Counted from the stretch's first letter, positions 1-10,482 are shown. The stretch is 64,000 nt of DNA from Bacillus sp. THAF10 (GCF_009363695.1 NZ_CP045403.1:2460001-2524000), one strand, 5' to 3'. The notes: generated by a model from the letters alone, not told the origin. Program-made: numbers and translations.

Positions 1-86
1 ACCCATTCCCCAATACTAGAAATACCAATAATAGTCAATAAAATAGAAGGGTATTTCCACGACTTTAAAATCATTTTTTTACGCAT
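1..86 (-). CDS. Probable MFS-type transporter, N-terminal fragment cut by the window edge
   Basis: Only the first 28 codons lie in the window. The ATG at 84-86 has a TAAGGAG ribosome binding site about 9 nt upstream. The protein starts with a basic cap (MRKKM) followed by a hydrophobic stretch containing GISSIGEW, which resembles the first membrane helix of MFS efflux proteins of the DHA3/MFS_3 type; that family call is a guess from a short stretch. The gene is preceded by a T-box leader with a terminator, so its expression should respond to an uncharged tRNA, which suggests amino-acid transport or a related role. Another membrane protein family is possible. Confidence 0.55.
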   Translation of the reverse strand, partial: MRKKMILKSWKYPSILLTIIGISSIGEW

Positions 87-123
87 TTTTATTCTCACTC
101 CTTATAGAATTTAAACTTGGACA

Positions 124-405
124 ATAAAAAAACTCACCCCCAAGACGATTGTCTTGAGGACGAGTTATTGCGCGTCGTGGTGCCACCCCAGTTTGGTAAA
201 ATGTTTCCATATTACCCTCTTTAGGTACAGTATGAATACCATACATATACCCTCGCTCTATAACAGGAGCTCCTGTCACACTATCACTTAGATGGATCCA
301 ATGTGCTGCTCAGAGGCTTGCTTCAGTAATTAAATCCTTACTCCTTCTCACCAAACGGAGCTCTCTTTGAATGATTACCATTACCTACTCTTCTCTTCAT
401 CGCGT
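124..405 (-). promoter_or_regulatory. T-box riboswitch leader
   Basis: The minus strand carries the conserved T-box sequence TGGGGTGGCACCACG (176-190), followed by a strong hairpin at 132-165 and a run of T: the tRNA-controlled terminator. Further 5' lies a stem I with AGAGAG...GGTGAGAAGGAG and a specifier loop TGAAGCAAGCCTCTGAG. Aligned to the arginine T-box of this same window (GAAG-CGC-ATCTCTGAG), the specifier codon would be CAA (Gln, 318-320); a one-base shift would give GCA (Ala). The leader ends about 40 nt before the ATG of the transporter gene at 86. Confidence 0.9.
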
Positions 406-466
406 TTAATATTATTTAACATTATCCAATATTCAAACAATTAAGTAAATGGTTTATTAAAATTAA

Positions 467-648
467 TTAAACAATTGCAAACAAAAACTGATATGGTCTC
501 ATTCCTAAACCTATATCATAAATACTAGCATTTGCTTTGCTAACACTGAAGAAACCAATAATTTTTTCCATTTCAAAACTGGAAACATAGAGTTACCTTT
601 TGATTCTGGGTCTAAAAATTCAGCTAAATCTTCTTCATCAGCTTTCAT
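467..648 (-). pseudogene. Relic of a GNAT acetyltransferase, frameshifted
   Basis: Two adjacent reading frames together read like the middle of a GNAT protein: frame one from 648 gives KADEEDLAEFLDPESKG, and frame two continues with FEMEKIIGFFSVSKANA and YDIGLGMRP, ending in a stop at 467-469. The IIGFF...DIGLGM pattern is the same as in the intact GNAT protein at 42322-42810. A one-base frameshift separates the two parts, and both ends of the domain are missing. The relic overlaps the last codons of the neighbouring YdcF-like gene. Confidence 0.55.
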
Positions 649-1324
649 CTAATGATTTATAGTGATGTAAAACAATGTCTTCCAGTCCTGCAACGTGTTT
701 TCTAGGAGCATTTATCATCCCTTCCATTCCATAAATAATATTTCTTAAATACTCACCAAACACTAGGGACTTGTTCCTCTCATTTAGCATCCAGTTATCT
801 CTCTTTATAGTCGTTTGGCCATCAAAACTTGTATCAAAAGGATACGGTATAAATTTAATAGTCGGCGGGAGATATTTTACTAAAGTACGGTACTGCCTAC
901 CAGTAGCGATACTTTTACAAACAAATAACAAGCTATTTATTGATGTGAAATCAAATATTTTCTTGGCTTCCGTTACATTTGCAATTGAGTGCATAGATGA
1001 AGTTTCATAGGTAATTACTTCTTTAGGAACACCATTTTCAAGTAAGTTCTTAACAATGACCTCAGCTTCTGAGAAACCTATATTATCCCATTCAGGATGT
1101 CGCAGATTTGATAAACTACTTCCACCAGTTGCAATAATACAGTCACCTAAACCTTTTTGATAAGCTTCTAAAGGTTTCTTCCAATTACCAGGGTGTGAAC
1201 CTCCAAATACAAATATTGCATCGCATTTTCTAGGCTCAATCTCTTTCCAAAACACTATTTCTGTTATCTCGTCAATTTGTTTATCTGTAAGCTTTGGAAC
1301 TTCAGGATATTTAGGTATTCCCAC
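638..1324 (-). CDS. YdcF-like (DUF218/SanA-ElyC) family protein
   Basis: 228 residues, soluble. The N-terminal part has the DUF218 hallmark: a beta strand CDAIFVFGGS near residues 33-43 followed by a loop and ATGGSS, typical of the Rossmann-like YdcF/SanA fold. YdcF members bind S-adenosylmethionine in E. coli and SanA/ElyC relatives affect the cell envelope; the substrate of this cytosolic version is unknown. The start is a GTG with AAAAAGGGGG six bases upstream. It stands alone, minus strand, with a degraded acetyltransferase downstream. The family call is fairly safe; the function is not. Confidence 0.75.
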   Translation of the reverse strand: MGIPKYPEVPKLTDKQIDEITEIVFWKEIEPRKCDAIFVFGGSHPGNWKKPLEAYQKGLGDCIIATGGSSLSNLRHPEWDNIGFSEAEVIVKNLLENGVPKEVITYETSSMHSIANVTEAKKIFDFTSINSLLFVCKSIATGRQYRTLVKYLPPTIKFIPYPFDTSFDGQTTIKRDNWMLNERNKSLVFGEYLRNIIYGMEGMINAPRKHVAGLEDIVLHHYKSLDES

Positions 1325-1431
1325 AACGTACCCCCTTTTTACATAATTACAATTTTACTTCATCATCTCAAATTCCCATTATTTCCACAATAAGTTAATT
1401 TAGGTAAACTAGACGTCAAAATAAAAAACGA

Positions 1432-1458
1432 GCGCTGATCCTTGTTACAAGATTGCGC
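1432..1458 (-). terminator. GCGC-flanked palindrome with T-run, terminator-like
   Basis: Imperfect palindrome with GCGC at both ends and the core ATCCTTGTTACAAGAT. On the minus strand it is followed by CG and six T. It shares arm sequence with the hairpins at 24285-24319 and 26951-26989. It lies beyond the nearer glpD terminator, so it may be a second stop or a dispersed palindromic element. Confidence 0.55.
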
Positions 1459-1548
1459 CCGCACGAATTGTTTCTACCGATATTTACGCCCTCGGGGAGG
1501 AGTATGACATCTTCGAATCATATTACATAGCTTTTCAACACATAGCAA

Positions 1549-1578
1549 AACCACCTGAAGGCTCTCCTACAGGTGGTT
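1549..1578 (-). terminator. Intrinsic terminator of glpD
   Basis: Ten-base-pair stem AACCACCTG / CAGGTGGTT just after the glpD stop codon, followed on the minus strand by a short T run (GGTTTTGC). Confidence 0.8.
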
Positions 1579-1583
1579 CTGTT

Positions 1584-3266
1584 TTAAGCTAATGCGGCTT
1601 TGTGTTCTTTCTGGTCAACAGGAACAACTGCATCTGTTAAAGCTGCTTCTACTTCTGCTGCATATTTCTTTTTTTCTTCTTTACTCCAGCTTAAGGTGTC
1701 TGCCATGTAAGCAATTATTGCGTCTTTCCATTTGTATACCCAATCAATATTGAATAGGAGAGCTCCTGTTCGGCGCATAAAGAAGTCAATTGGTTTGGCA
1801 GCCATTTCGTATTCCATACTGTATACAAGTTTCAGAAGGACATCTAGAGGCAAATTATAGCGCACTGCTACTTCTTTGTATTCTTTAGCTAATTGGAATA
1901 AAATATCAACGTTTGAACCATAGAACTTCGCAAAGTGTTCTGATTCCTCTTTCGTTAAACCATATGCCATTCCTTCTTCTGTTTTCTTCATAATAAACGC
2001 TGAAAGTTTTTTCGAGCCGCCAACATGACCGCCAGAGATTGGCATGTTTTTCGTTGTGCTATGCGGGTAAGAGCCGTGGCCTTCTTTTTCTAATAAAGCG
2101 GTGACGTAGTTTACAACCATTTCTGCCATTTTACGGTAGCCTGTTAACTTACCACCCGCAATTGTAATTAAACCTGAATCGGACGTCCAAATTTCGTCTT
2201 TACGCGAAATTTCAGATGCATTCTTTCCTTCTTCATAAATAAGCGGACGAACACCAGCCCAGCTTGACTCTACATCTTTCTCTGTAATCTTCACAGATGG
2301 GAACATGTAGTTTATCGCATTGATGATATATGCACGGTCCTCTGTCGTCATTTTAGGAATCGCTGCATCTTTATCATAGAACGTATCTGTTGTTCCTACA
2401 TAGGTTTTATTATCGCGCGGAATCGCAAACACCATACGTCCATCTGGTGTATCAAAGTAAACAGCTTGCCCTAGTGGGAAACGCTCTTGATCGATAACAA
2501 GGTGAACACCTTTTGATAACTGAAGAACTTTTCCTATTTTCGAGTTATCTTTTTCACGAAGTGTATCTACCCAAGGTCCAGCGGCGTTTATAATTTTTTT
2601 GCCGTACACTTCATAAACATCACCTTCTAATAAATCAACTACACGTACGCCGCATACTTTCCCATCTTTATATAAAAAGCTATCTACCTTTGCGTAGTTG
2701 ACTGCTTTTGCACCTTGTACAATTGCTTCTTTCATTACTTCAATTGTTAAACGAGCATCGTCTGTACGATACTCTACGTAGTAACCGCCACCCTTTAAGC
2801 CTTTTTGTTTTAAAAGCGGTTCTCTCTTCATCGTTTCTTGGCAACTGAACATCTTTCTGCGCTCGCTTTTCTTAACACCTGCTAAGAAATCATATACACG
2901 TAAACCGATGGATGTACTAAATGAACCAAATGTGCCTCCTTTATGGAATGGAAGCAGCATCCATTCTGGCGTTGTAACATGGGGACCGTTTTCGTATACA
3001 ATCGCACGTTCTTTACCAACTTCTGCTACCATTTTCACTTCAAATTGCTTTAAATAACGTAAACCACCATGTACTAGCTTTGTAGAACGGCTTGATGTCC
3101 CTGCCGCAAAGTCTTGCATTTCAAATACAATGGTAGATAATCCACGTTTTGCAGCGTCAAACGCAATGCCTGCTCCTGTAATTCCTCCGCCGATGATGAT
3201 AACATCTAACTCCTTTTTATGCACTCCACATAATATATCTTTGCGCTCGCTAATTGAAAATTTCAT
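1584..3266 (-). CDS. glpD: Aerobic glycerol-3-phosphate dehydrogenase (FAD-dependent)
   Basis: 560 residues from the ATG at 3266, chosen because AAAGGAGG sits eight bases upstream; an in-frame start 13 codons further out has no such site and would fall in the leader hairpin. It oxidises sn-glycerol-3-phosphate to dihydroxyacetone phosphate at the membrane and passes electrons to the quinone pool. The N-terminus has the FAD-binding dinucleotide motif (IIGGGITGAGIA, near residues 21-32) and the GTSSRSTKLVHGG signature. Length matches the family. It is the last gene of the glycerol cluster but has its own leader with a GlpP-type terminator at 3295-3346, so it is expressed separately from glpFK. 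Confidence 0.97.
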   Translation of the reverse strand: MKFSISERKDILCGVHKKELDVIIIGGGITGAGIAFDAAKRGLSTIVFEMQDFAAGTSSRSTKLVHGGLRYLKQFEVKMVAEVGKERAIVYENGPHVTTPEWMLLPFHKGGTFGSFSTSIGLRVYDFLAGVKKSERRKMFSCQETMKREPLLKQKGLKGGGYYVEYRTDDARLTIEVMKEAIVQGAKAVNYAKVDSFLYKDGKVCGVRVVDLLEGDVYEVYGKKIINAAGPWVDTLREKDNSKIGKVLQLSKGVHLVIDQERFPLGQAVYFDTPDGRMVFAIPRDNKTYVGTTDTFYDKDAAIPKMTTEDRAYIINAINYMFPSVKITEKDVESSWAGVRPLIYEEGKNASEISRKDEIWTSDSGLITIAGGKLTGYRKMAEMVVNYVTALLEKEGHGSYPHSTTKNMPISGGHVGGSKKLSAFIMKKTEEGMAYGLTKEESEHFAKFYGSNVDILFQLAKEYKEVAVRYNLPLDVLLKLVYSMEYEMAAKPIDFFMRRTGALLFNIDWVYKWKDAIIAYMADTLSWSKEEKKKYAAEVEAALTDAVVPVDQKEHKAALA

Positions 3267-3294
3267 GTTATTTCCTCCTTTTAAGTACAAAAAA

Positions 3295-3346
3295 AGAGAC
3301 CACAAACACCACTACGGAATTACTTCCATAGTGCGTTGTGGTCTCT
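3295..3346 (-). promoter_or_regulatory. GlpP-controlled terminator in the glpD leader
   Basis: Long inverted repeat with arms AGAGACCACAA / TTGTGGTCTCT, followed on the minus strand by seven T, ending about 25 nt before the glpD ATG. In B. subtilis the glpD leader carries such a terminator and GlpP with glycerol-3-phosphate allows read-through. The same arrangement is inferred here from position and structure. Confidence 0.85.
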
Positions 3347-3398
3347 CCAAATCTCCTACCGAATTATTAACTTACGTTCATTTTAGCACTAAACAAAA

Positions 3399-5724
<2,326 letters not shown>

Positions 5725-5803
5725 ATATATCCCTCCATAATCAGATTCATCGCTTTCATTATGACGGAGTAAAAATGAATGACTATTCACCTTTAAAAGA
5801 AAA

Positions 5804-5857
5804 AGATCCACACGGCATACGTTTCCTTAAAAAATAGAAACAATGAAATGTGGATCT
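5804..5857 (-). promoter_or_regulatory. GlpP-controlled terminator in the glpFK leader
   Basis: Inverted repeat with arms AGATCCACA / TGTGGATCT plus GAAAC/GTTTC inside, followed on the minus strand by TTTTTCTTTT. It lies between the glpF promoter and the glpF start, as expected for a terminator read through by GlpP when glycerol-3-phosphate is present. Confidence 0.8.
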
Positions 5858-5893
5858 CTGCTTTTCTCCGTCACGTTTATTAACTTAACTAAC

Positions 5894-5922
5894 ATCTTAA
5901 CCGTTCGTGAAAGCGGTGTCAA
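5894..5922 (-). promoter_or_regulatory. SigA-type promoter of glpFK
   Basis: On the minus strand a perfect -35 TTGACA (5917-5922), a 17-bp spacer and -10 TAAGAT (5894-5899). It overlaps the final codons of glpP, so glpFK can be transcribed without glpP. Confidence 0.8.
5908..5921. promoter_or_regulatory. cre site (CcpA operator) over the glpFK -35 region
   Basis: TGAAAGCGGTGTCA fits the cre consensus TGWAANCGNTNWCA at every position. It covers most of the -35 hexamer of the glpFK promoter, so CcpA binding would block initiation: catabolite repression of glycerol uptake. Confidence 0.75.
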
Positions 5923-6500
5923 TCATTTTTTATATCAGAATAATTTTTCCCATAATATTTCCAAAGTTCTTTCTTTGAAGTAGTAATTGCAGTTGCCCCT
6001 GCTTCTAACGCTTTTTCCACATCCTCTACTGTACGGATAAAACCACCCGCTAAAATGGGAATACCTGTCCTCGTATTCATTTCTGTAATAATCTCCGTTA
6101 AAGCACCCGGAAGCACTTCAATATAGTCTGGTTTCGTCTTTTCTAATAAAGCACAACTTTTCTCCATTGCACTTGAGTCAATTAAAAAAATACGCTGAAT
6201 CGCAACAATGCCTTTTTGCTTCGCCTTCATAATTACGCTCGATTTCGTCGACAACACGCCGTAAGGACGAAACTCCTGGCAAACATACTCTACTGCATAC
6301 CCATCACTTTGCAGCCCATGAATTAAATCAATATGTAAAAATACCTTTTTAGAATGATTTTTCGCAAGAGCAAGCACGCTTTTTAACTGTGCCAAATGTA
6401 TGTCTAATACAATGAGGTATTCAAAGGGGCTAAATAATAATTTCTCTAAATCTTTCATTTGCCGAACTGCTGGCAATATTTGTTGTTCATGAAATTCCAT
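5919..6500 (-). CDS. glpP: Glycerol uptake operon antiterminator
   Basis: 193 residues. GlpP is an RNA-binding antiterminator that, with glycerol-3-phosphate, lets polymerase pass the terminators in front of glpFK and glpD. The C-terminal part (VEDVEKALEAGATAITTS) is the phosphate-binding end of the TIM-barrel-like fold of this family, and LAGGFI lies before it. The ATG at 6500 has GGAAGGG upstream. Gene order glpP-glpF-glpK-glpD is as in Bacillus. Its last codons contain the glpFK promoter. Confidence 0.92.
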   Translation of the reverse strand: MEFHEQQILPAVRQMKDLEKLLFSPFEYLIVLDIHLAQLKSVLALAKNHSKKVFLHIDLIHGLQSDGYAVEYVCQEFRPYGVLSTKSSVIMKAKQKGIVAIQRIFLIDSSAMEKSCALLEKTKPDYIEVLPGALTEIITEMNTRTGIPILAGGFIRTVEDVEKALEAGATAITTSKKELWKYYGKNYSDIKND

Positions 6501-6666
6501 AGAATATTCCCTTCCTTCGTTTTCATCCTATAATACTACACATTTCTAAGGAAAAGAATAGAGCGAAGGACGTTCTTTAGTCCTATAAAAAATATCATTT
6601 CCATTTACCCATTATTTCATAAATCTTTCCTTTTTGGTTATACACATTGCTAACGTAATTAATAAA

Positions 6667-6699
6667 AGCAGGTCTAATTCAAAATAGAATTAACCTGCT
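6667..6699 (-). terminator. Intrinsic terminator after the DinB-like gene
   Basis: Stem AGCAGGT..AATTC / GAATT..ACCTGCT; on the minus strand it is followed by TTTATT. It lies 12 nt past the stop codon of the 6711-7232 gene. Confidence 0.75.
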
Positions 6700-6710
6700 C
6701 TTTCACTTGC

Positions 6711-7232
6711 TTAACTAGTCACTTCTAATTCCCTAATCATCTGAAAAATCTGTCCACGGTGGTTGGCTTCATGTTCAATGAGGTGGTAGACCACCCATTC
6801 TGGTGTGACATCATAGTCCTCAAATGATCGCATTCTTCGCCAATCCTCCAAATTCATCGAGCGAAAGTGTGCAAGGAAAACTGCCCTGACCTTTGATAGG
6901 CGTACTGCATGCTGAGTAAAGCTCTCGCCTTCAAAGTGATTTAACGTTCCCTCTGACCAGCTCGCGATTGGGAACAATGCGGAAATTTCAGGGTCCCATT
7001 CTTTTTCTATGACTTCTCCGTATAACCACCCGGCTTCCACATATGCAATGTGATACAACAGTGTTCCGATGGAATGAGTATGGTCGCCTTTATAATTAAG
7101 AGCAGCTTGGCTAATCCCAGAAAGCTTTTTCAATAAAATGTGACGTACATCTTCCATACACCAGACAAGACGGCCGATTTCTGGCTCAAAACCTGGTAGT
7201 GCTGTGACTTGTAGAATTTTTTTAGTTTCCAT
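6711..7232 (-). CDS. DinB-like four-helix-bundle protein
   Basis: 173 residues, full length for the DinB/YfiT-like superfamily. These proteins form a four-helix bundle with a metal site built from three histidines; candidates here are the H of LLYHIAYVE near residue 61 and the EHEANHRGQ motif near 152-160, which is characteristic. Bacterial members are metal-dependent enzymes, often bacillithiol or mycothiol S-transferases; which reaction this one does is unknown. It follows the PstS-like gene by 32 nt on the same strand. The name is not related to DNA polymerase IV. Confidence 0.8.
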   Translation of the reverse strand: METKKILQVTALPGFEPEIGRLVWCMEDVRHILLKKLSGISQAALNYKGDHTHSIGTLLYHIAYVEAGWLYGEVIEKEWDPEISALFPIASWSEGTLNHFEGESFTQHAVRLSKVRAVFLAHFRSMNLEDWRRMRSFEDYDVTPEWVVYHLIEHEANHRGQIFQMIRELEVTS

Positions 7233-7264
7233 TTACAGCTCCCCGTTCACTAATTTTTTTCAAA

Positions 7265-8416
7265 TTATCTATGGTAAGGAACATAACCAGACTTTTCGAC
7301 GAGCACTTGCCCTTCTTCCGATTTAATCCAATCTAAAAATGATTCAAGATTAGGATTGGTGGCATTTGAGAGATGCACAGCATAGAAAGGGCTGACAAAC
7401 GGATAGGTGTCTTTTTGAATAGATTCAATGGATGGCGCGACTCCGTTCACCTTTAAGTGCTTAATCTTGTTGTTTTTCACCATTGTTTCTGAGAAAAAAC
7501 GAAACGAGAAACCGATGGCGTTTTTCCTATTTTCATAGTCTAGTGTTTCTTCAATGATTCCACCCATACCAGCTACTCTCTGCTCGCTTGGTGGGTCCAT
7601 TAAGCGTTTGTCTCCCATTACTTTACGAAGCATTTGCTGGCTTCCACTGTCTTCTGGGCGTTGGAATGCTAGGATAGGCTCATCGTTTCCGCCAAGTTCT
7701 TCCCAATTAGTTATTTCACCTGTATAAATTCTTTGAATATCCTCCACCGTAAGATTGTTTACGGGGTTGTCTTTATGCACAAAGAAAACAAAGGCTTCTT
7801 TTCCAACAGGCGTTAGCATCAGCTCTACATCTTTCGCCTCTGCTTGACTCTGGATTGTACTTGGGGGTTCTGGAACAAAAATGAGCTCTCTTTCTTCTTT
7901 CAGAAGCCCAGCCCAAGCTCCTGAGGTTTGAGTGGATTGTACTTCACTCCTAGTAGACTCATACGTTCCTTCTGGATAAACAGCCTGAGCGAAAGCGGCA
8001 AACACAGGATATAGGGCCGTTGAGCCATCTAACTTCAGTAGCGGTTCTTCTAGCTGGAAAGATGCTTCTTCCCCTAAATCGGCAACCATAGAATTATTTT
8101 GAAAAGGTTCATATTGGGTGAGGTCGACATCCTGGGCACTCATAATTTTCAAGGATTTTTGGTACCAGGCTTTTCCGCCTTCCACTGCAGCAAAAAGAAC
8201 AAAGATACTAAGTAAACCCATAAAAGAATATTTTACGGCTTTTTTAGAAAACTGCTGCCACACTAATAGGTTTGCAAAGATGAGCAATGTCATTACAAAT
8301 GCTGCTGAAACAAGACCATATACGTCATTACCCGTGGCAAATATTAAAATGATTGTTCCATAAAATCCAACAAATAAAATGGCAACAGACATTATGAACG
8401 AAGCAATAACTCTCAT
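7265..8416 (-). CDS. Membrane-anchored PstS-like phosphate-binding-type protein
   Basis: 383 residues. Three hydrophobic segments occupy roughly residues 1-80, followed by an extracytoplasmic domain. That domain has the features of the PstS/PBP-like fold: LDGSTALYPVF near residue 129, IYTGEITNWEELGG near 232, and FQRPEDSGSQQML near 252, which is the region that binds phosphate in PstS. Unlike ordinary PstS it has several membrane helices instead of a lipobox, and no pstCAB genes are beside it. It may bind phosphate or a similar anion as a sensor rather than as part of a transporter. Confidence 0.75.
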   Translation of the reverse strand: MRVIASFIMSVAILFVGFYGTIILIFATGNDVYGLVSAAFVMTLLIFANLLVWQQFSKKAVKYSFMGLLSIFVLFAAVEGGKAWYQKSLKIMSAQDVDLTQYEPFQNNSMVADLGEEASFQLEEPLLKLDGSTALYPVFAAFAQAVYPEGTYESTRSEVQSTQTSGAWAGLLKEERELIFVPEPPSTIQSQAEAKDVELMLTPVGKEAFVFFVHKDNPVNNLTVEDIQRIYTGEITNWEELGGNDEPILAFQRPEDSGSQQMLRKVMGDKRLMDPPSEQRVAGMGGIIEETLDYENRKNAIGFSFRFFSETMVKNNKIKHLKVNGVAPSIESIQKDTYPFVSPFYAVHLSNATNPNLESFLDWIKSEEGQVLVEKSGYVPYHR

Positions 8417-8673
8417 GATATCCCCTTTGTAGTTCGTATTTTATCTATTTCTATTTCATAAGAAACTCCCCTACTCCACCCTCACGAAAACGAAAATCAA
8501 TACCAGGTTGTAAGTTTTGTATGTAAATTGTTCTGATGTCACATTAATGGGTATAAATTTTTAAAGGAGGACTTGAACCTCTTGGGGTCACCCCGAAACC
8601 CGTACCATTAGTGGCAACTTTGACCTGCTGCAAGGTTTGGTATTCGCCTTTTCATTTTCGTTACCAGCTTCTC

Positions 8674-9135
8674 TTATGAAGAAAGCAAGTCGGTTCTCCA
8701 ATTAAGTTCTTGGATTTTCACATCATACAAACGATATTTCTGAGATAATTCATCCACGCGCTTTTGCATTTCTTTTACGCTAATGGTGGTGATGAATTTA
8801 ATTTCTGCACGAGAGTAGCGATCAAGTTTCATTGTTGCTTGTTCCAGAAGCTCACTGTATATCTTGCGCTCTTGGCCAATTAAATCTCGTGATGCTAAAG
8901 CGTCAGAAAGAGATTCTGTTTTATCAAATTTCGTTTTAAGGTTGGTTTTATTTATTTGCTGAATAAGTAGTCTTAGTTTCTCTAGTAGCTCCGTTAATTC
9001 CTTTAGCAAAAGCTTAGGATCTTCGTTTGGCTCGTCCCCTTCTTGTATCCGGACATTTTGCAGCAACCTATTTTTCAGTTGCTCGACTCTTTTTTGATAA
9101 TCTGCTCGTAATATTAATGCTTCTGCTAATTTCAT
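8674..9135 (-). CDS. DIP1984-family (septicolysin-like) protein
   Basis: 153 residues, almost entirely helical and charged. It begins MKLAEALILRADYQKR and contains repeated heptad-like leucines, matching the DIP1984 family, small coiled-coil proteins of unknown role sometimes called septicolysin-like. AGGAGG lies before the ATG at 9135. The stop is followed by a 257-bp gap. It sits one base after the stop of the NUDIX gene, so the two are one transcript. Confidence 0.7.
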   Translation of the reverse strand: MKLAEALILRADYQKRVEQLKNRLLQNVRIQEGDEPNEDPKLLLKELTELLEKLRLLIQQINKTNLKTKFDKTESLSDALASRDLIGQERKIYSELLEQATMKLDRYSRAEIKFITTISVKEMQKRVDELSQKYRLYDVKIQELNWRTDLLSS

Positions 9136-9136
9136 C

Positions 9137-9628
9137 TTATAACCTCCTGCAGGCCTCCGTTAATATTTCTTCATAAACAGCATTCCAGCCTGTATAAAAA
9201 TCTTTTAGCTTCATAGGTTCTATCAAGGTTCTATCAAAGGATTCAAATTTAGCTTCAAAAGGATGGAAGCTAATAATATCCATACAGTAAAACATTTGAT
9301 AGCCTACCATAGGATAAGGACTTTGATTGTTCCAATTCGGATTTTCAGTATGATCAACTTCGATACAACCGAGCAAGGTACACTCTCCACTAACGTAAGC
9401 TTCTTCCATGGCTTCACGCTGAAAGCATGCTTCTGGCGACTCTCCTTGTTCTATATGTCCTCCCGGAAAATCCCAGCCTCTATCATTCAAGTTAACGAGT
9501 AAAAGCTTTCCTTCAAAAAAGCAAAAACCATGTACACTTGTGACGAGATCCCTTGGAGGAGGACTTTGCTGAGCTTTCCACGTCAATTTCACTTTAGATA
9601 GACCCCAATTTACAACAGTTGATGTCAT
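9137..9628 (-). CDS. NUDIX hydrolase
   Basis: 163 residues. The NUDIX box runs from about residue 56 (GHIEQGESPEACFQREAMEE) and follows G-x5-E-x7-RE-U-x-EE, with alanine in place of the usual glycine after EE. Such enzymes cleave nucleoside diphosphates linked to another moiety; the substrate cannot be told. The ATG at 9628 has AGAAGGAG upstream. First gene of a pair with the DIP1984-like gene. Confidence 0.85.
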   Translation of the reverse strand: MTSTVVNWGLSKVKLTWKAQQSPPPRDLVTSVHGFCFFEGKLLLVNLNDRGWDFPGGHIEQGESPEACFQREAMEEAYVSGECTLLGCIEVDHTENPNWNNQSPYPMVGYQMFYCMDIISFHPFEAKFESFDRTLIEPMKLKDFYTGWNAVYEEILTEACRRL

Positions 9629-9642
9629 GATGCTTTCTCCTT

Positions 9643-9987
9643 CTAAATAACTTTTCTTCTAAACTTAGACTCTAGGACTAGTACAATCGGATAGGCGGCA
9701 ATCAAAATTAACGAAAGATAGATGGACTGCTCGTACATTGACTTAAACATGTCATGAGTCCAGCGAACGTCACCAATAATCCAATATGCCATTGTATTAG
9801 AAATTCCCATGCCATCGTTGGCTTCGGGAATAAGGCTTTGTGTGTAGTTTTGGGCAAGGCTAACAACGCCTAAAATAGATAGGGCAATCGCCATGCCTAC
9901 ACCTTTGGAAAACGGATTTTTCACCGATAGCTTCTGAAAGAGAAGGACAGAAGCAATAACTGCCACGATACAAATAAAAATAAACAT
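9643..9987 (-). CDS. Small integral membrane protein of unknown function
   Basis: 114 residues with three to four hydrophobic segments (about 2-14, 28-46, 88-106). No recognised family. AAGGGGG precedes the ATG at 9987. Between a NUDIX gene and a damaged membrane-protein gene, all on the minus strand with short gaps, suggesting one transcription unit running from 11946 to 8674. Confidence 0.6.
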   Translation of the reverse strand: MFIFICIVAVIASVLLFQKLSVKNPFSKGVGMAIALSILGVVSLAQNYTQSLIPEANDGMGISNTMAYWIIGDVRWTHDMFKSMYEQSIYLSLILIAAYPIVLVLESKFRRKVI

Positions 9988-10005
9988 GATGATACCCCCT
10001 TATAT

Positions 10006-10119
10006 TTAGTGCCAATACGGCTGCTCCATTTCAATCACTTCACCTGTACGCGGATTTACAAGAAAGAATCTCTCGTCTGCTTCAAAATGATAGTCTCGAT
10101 TAAGAATGAAAAATCGTGT
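10006..10119 (-). other. In-frame continuation of the 10120-10482 gene beyond its stop codon
   Basis: The TAA that ends the 120-residue protein is followed in the same frame by 37 more codons with protein-like composition (RFFILNRDYHFEADERFFLV, then NPRTGEVIEMEQPYWH) and a second stop at 10006-10008. That second stop is correctly placed just before the ribosome binding site of the next gene. A single change from a lysine codon (AAA) to TAA would explain the early stop, so the upstream gene is probably truncated. Confidence 0.6.
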
Positions 10120-10482
10120 TTAGTCCGTATGTATTGGTACCGTATTTCGATAACTCTCTTCTTTATAATCAACAATTTGAGAGACTTCTTCTTTTTCATA
10201 CACCAATTGCTTTGCCTGCTCAAACGTGTAGGATGGTTTTCCTACTAAAAAAAGAACGATACCTACGCAAAAAAACAAGCCAACAGCTACTTTTGGCCAT
10301 TTGGTTCTTAATTTTCCTTTTGAGTAGTTATAGGCAACAACCAGTTGAATAGACAAGACTGGTAGCATCATACCGATGTTAAAAACCCCTTTATATAAAT
10401 AGGAATCTATCCATATGATGACACCAAATTCCATGATGGTAGCCACCATGATTATTAGGATGAACAGATTGCTTTTTTTCAT
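10120..10482 (-). CDS. Membrane protein of unknown function, probably truncated by an in-frame stop
   Basis: 120 residues with three hydrophobic segments (about 5-25, 32-52, 67-82) and a soluble C-terminal part. No recognised family. The ATG overlaps the stop of the upstream metallo-hydrolase gene by four bases (ATGA), so translation is coupled. The reading frame continues for 37 further codons after the TAA at 10120-10122, which points to a recent nonsense mutation or a base error (see the entry for 10006-10119). Confidence 0.6.
   Translation of the reverse strand: MKKSNLFILIIMVATIMEFGVIIWIDSYLYKGVFNIGMMLPVLSIQLVVAYNYSKGKLRTKWPKVAVGLFFCVGIVLFLVGKPSYTFEQAKQLVYEKEEVSQIVDYKEESYRNTVPIHTD

Noticed and set aside
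1463..1548. Possible small RNA or peptide between two hairpins after glpD
   Set aside because: Only a very short ATG frame and no promoter-like elements; insufficient evidence.
8515..8640. tRNA-like T-arm (GAGGTTCAAGTCCTC) with a neighbouring GGGGTGACCCC hairpin on the minus strand
   Set aside because: A T-loop consensus is present but no acceptor stem or usable anticodon arm can be drawn; probably chance or a decayed fragment.
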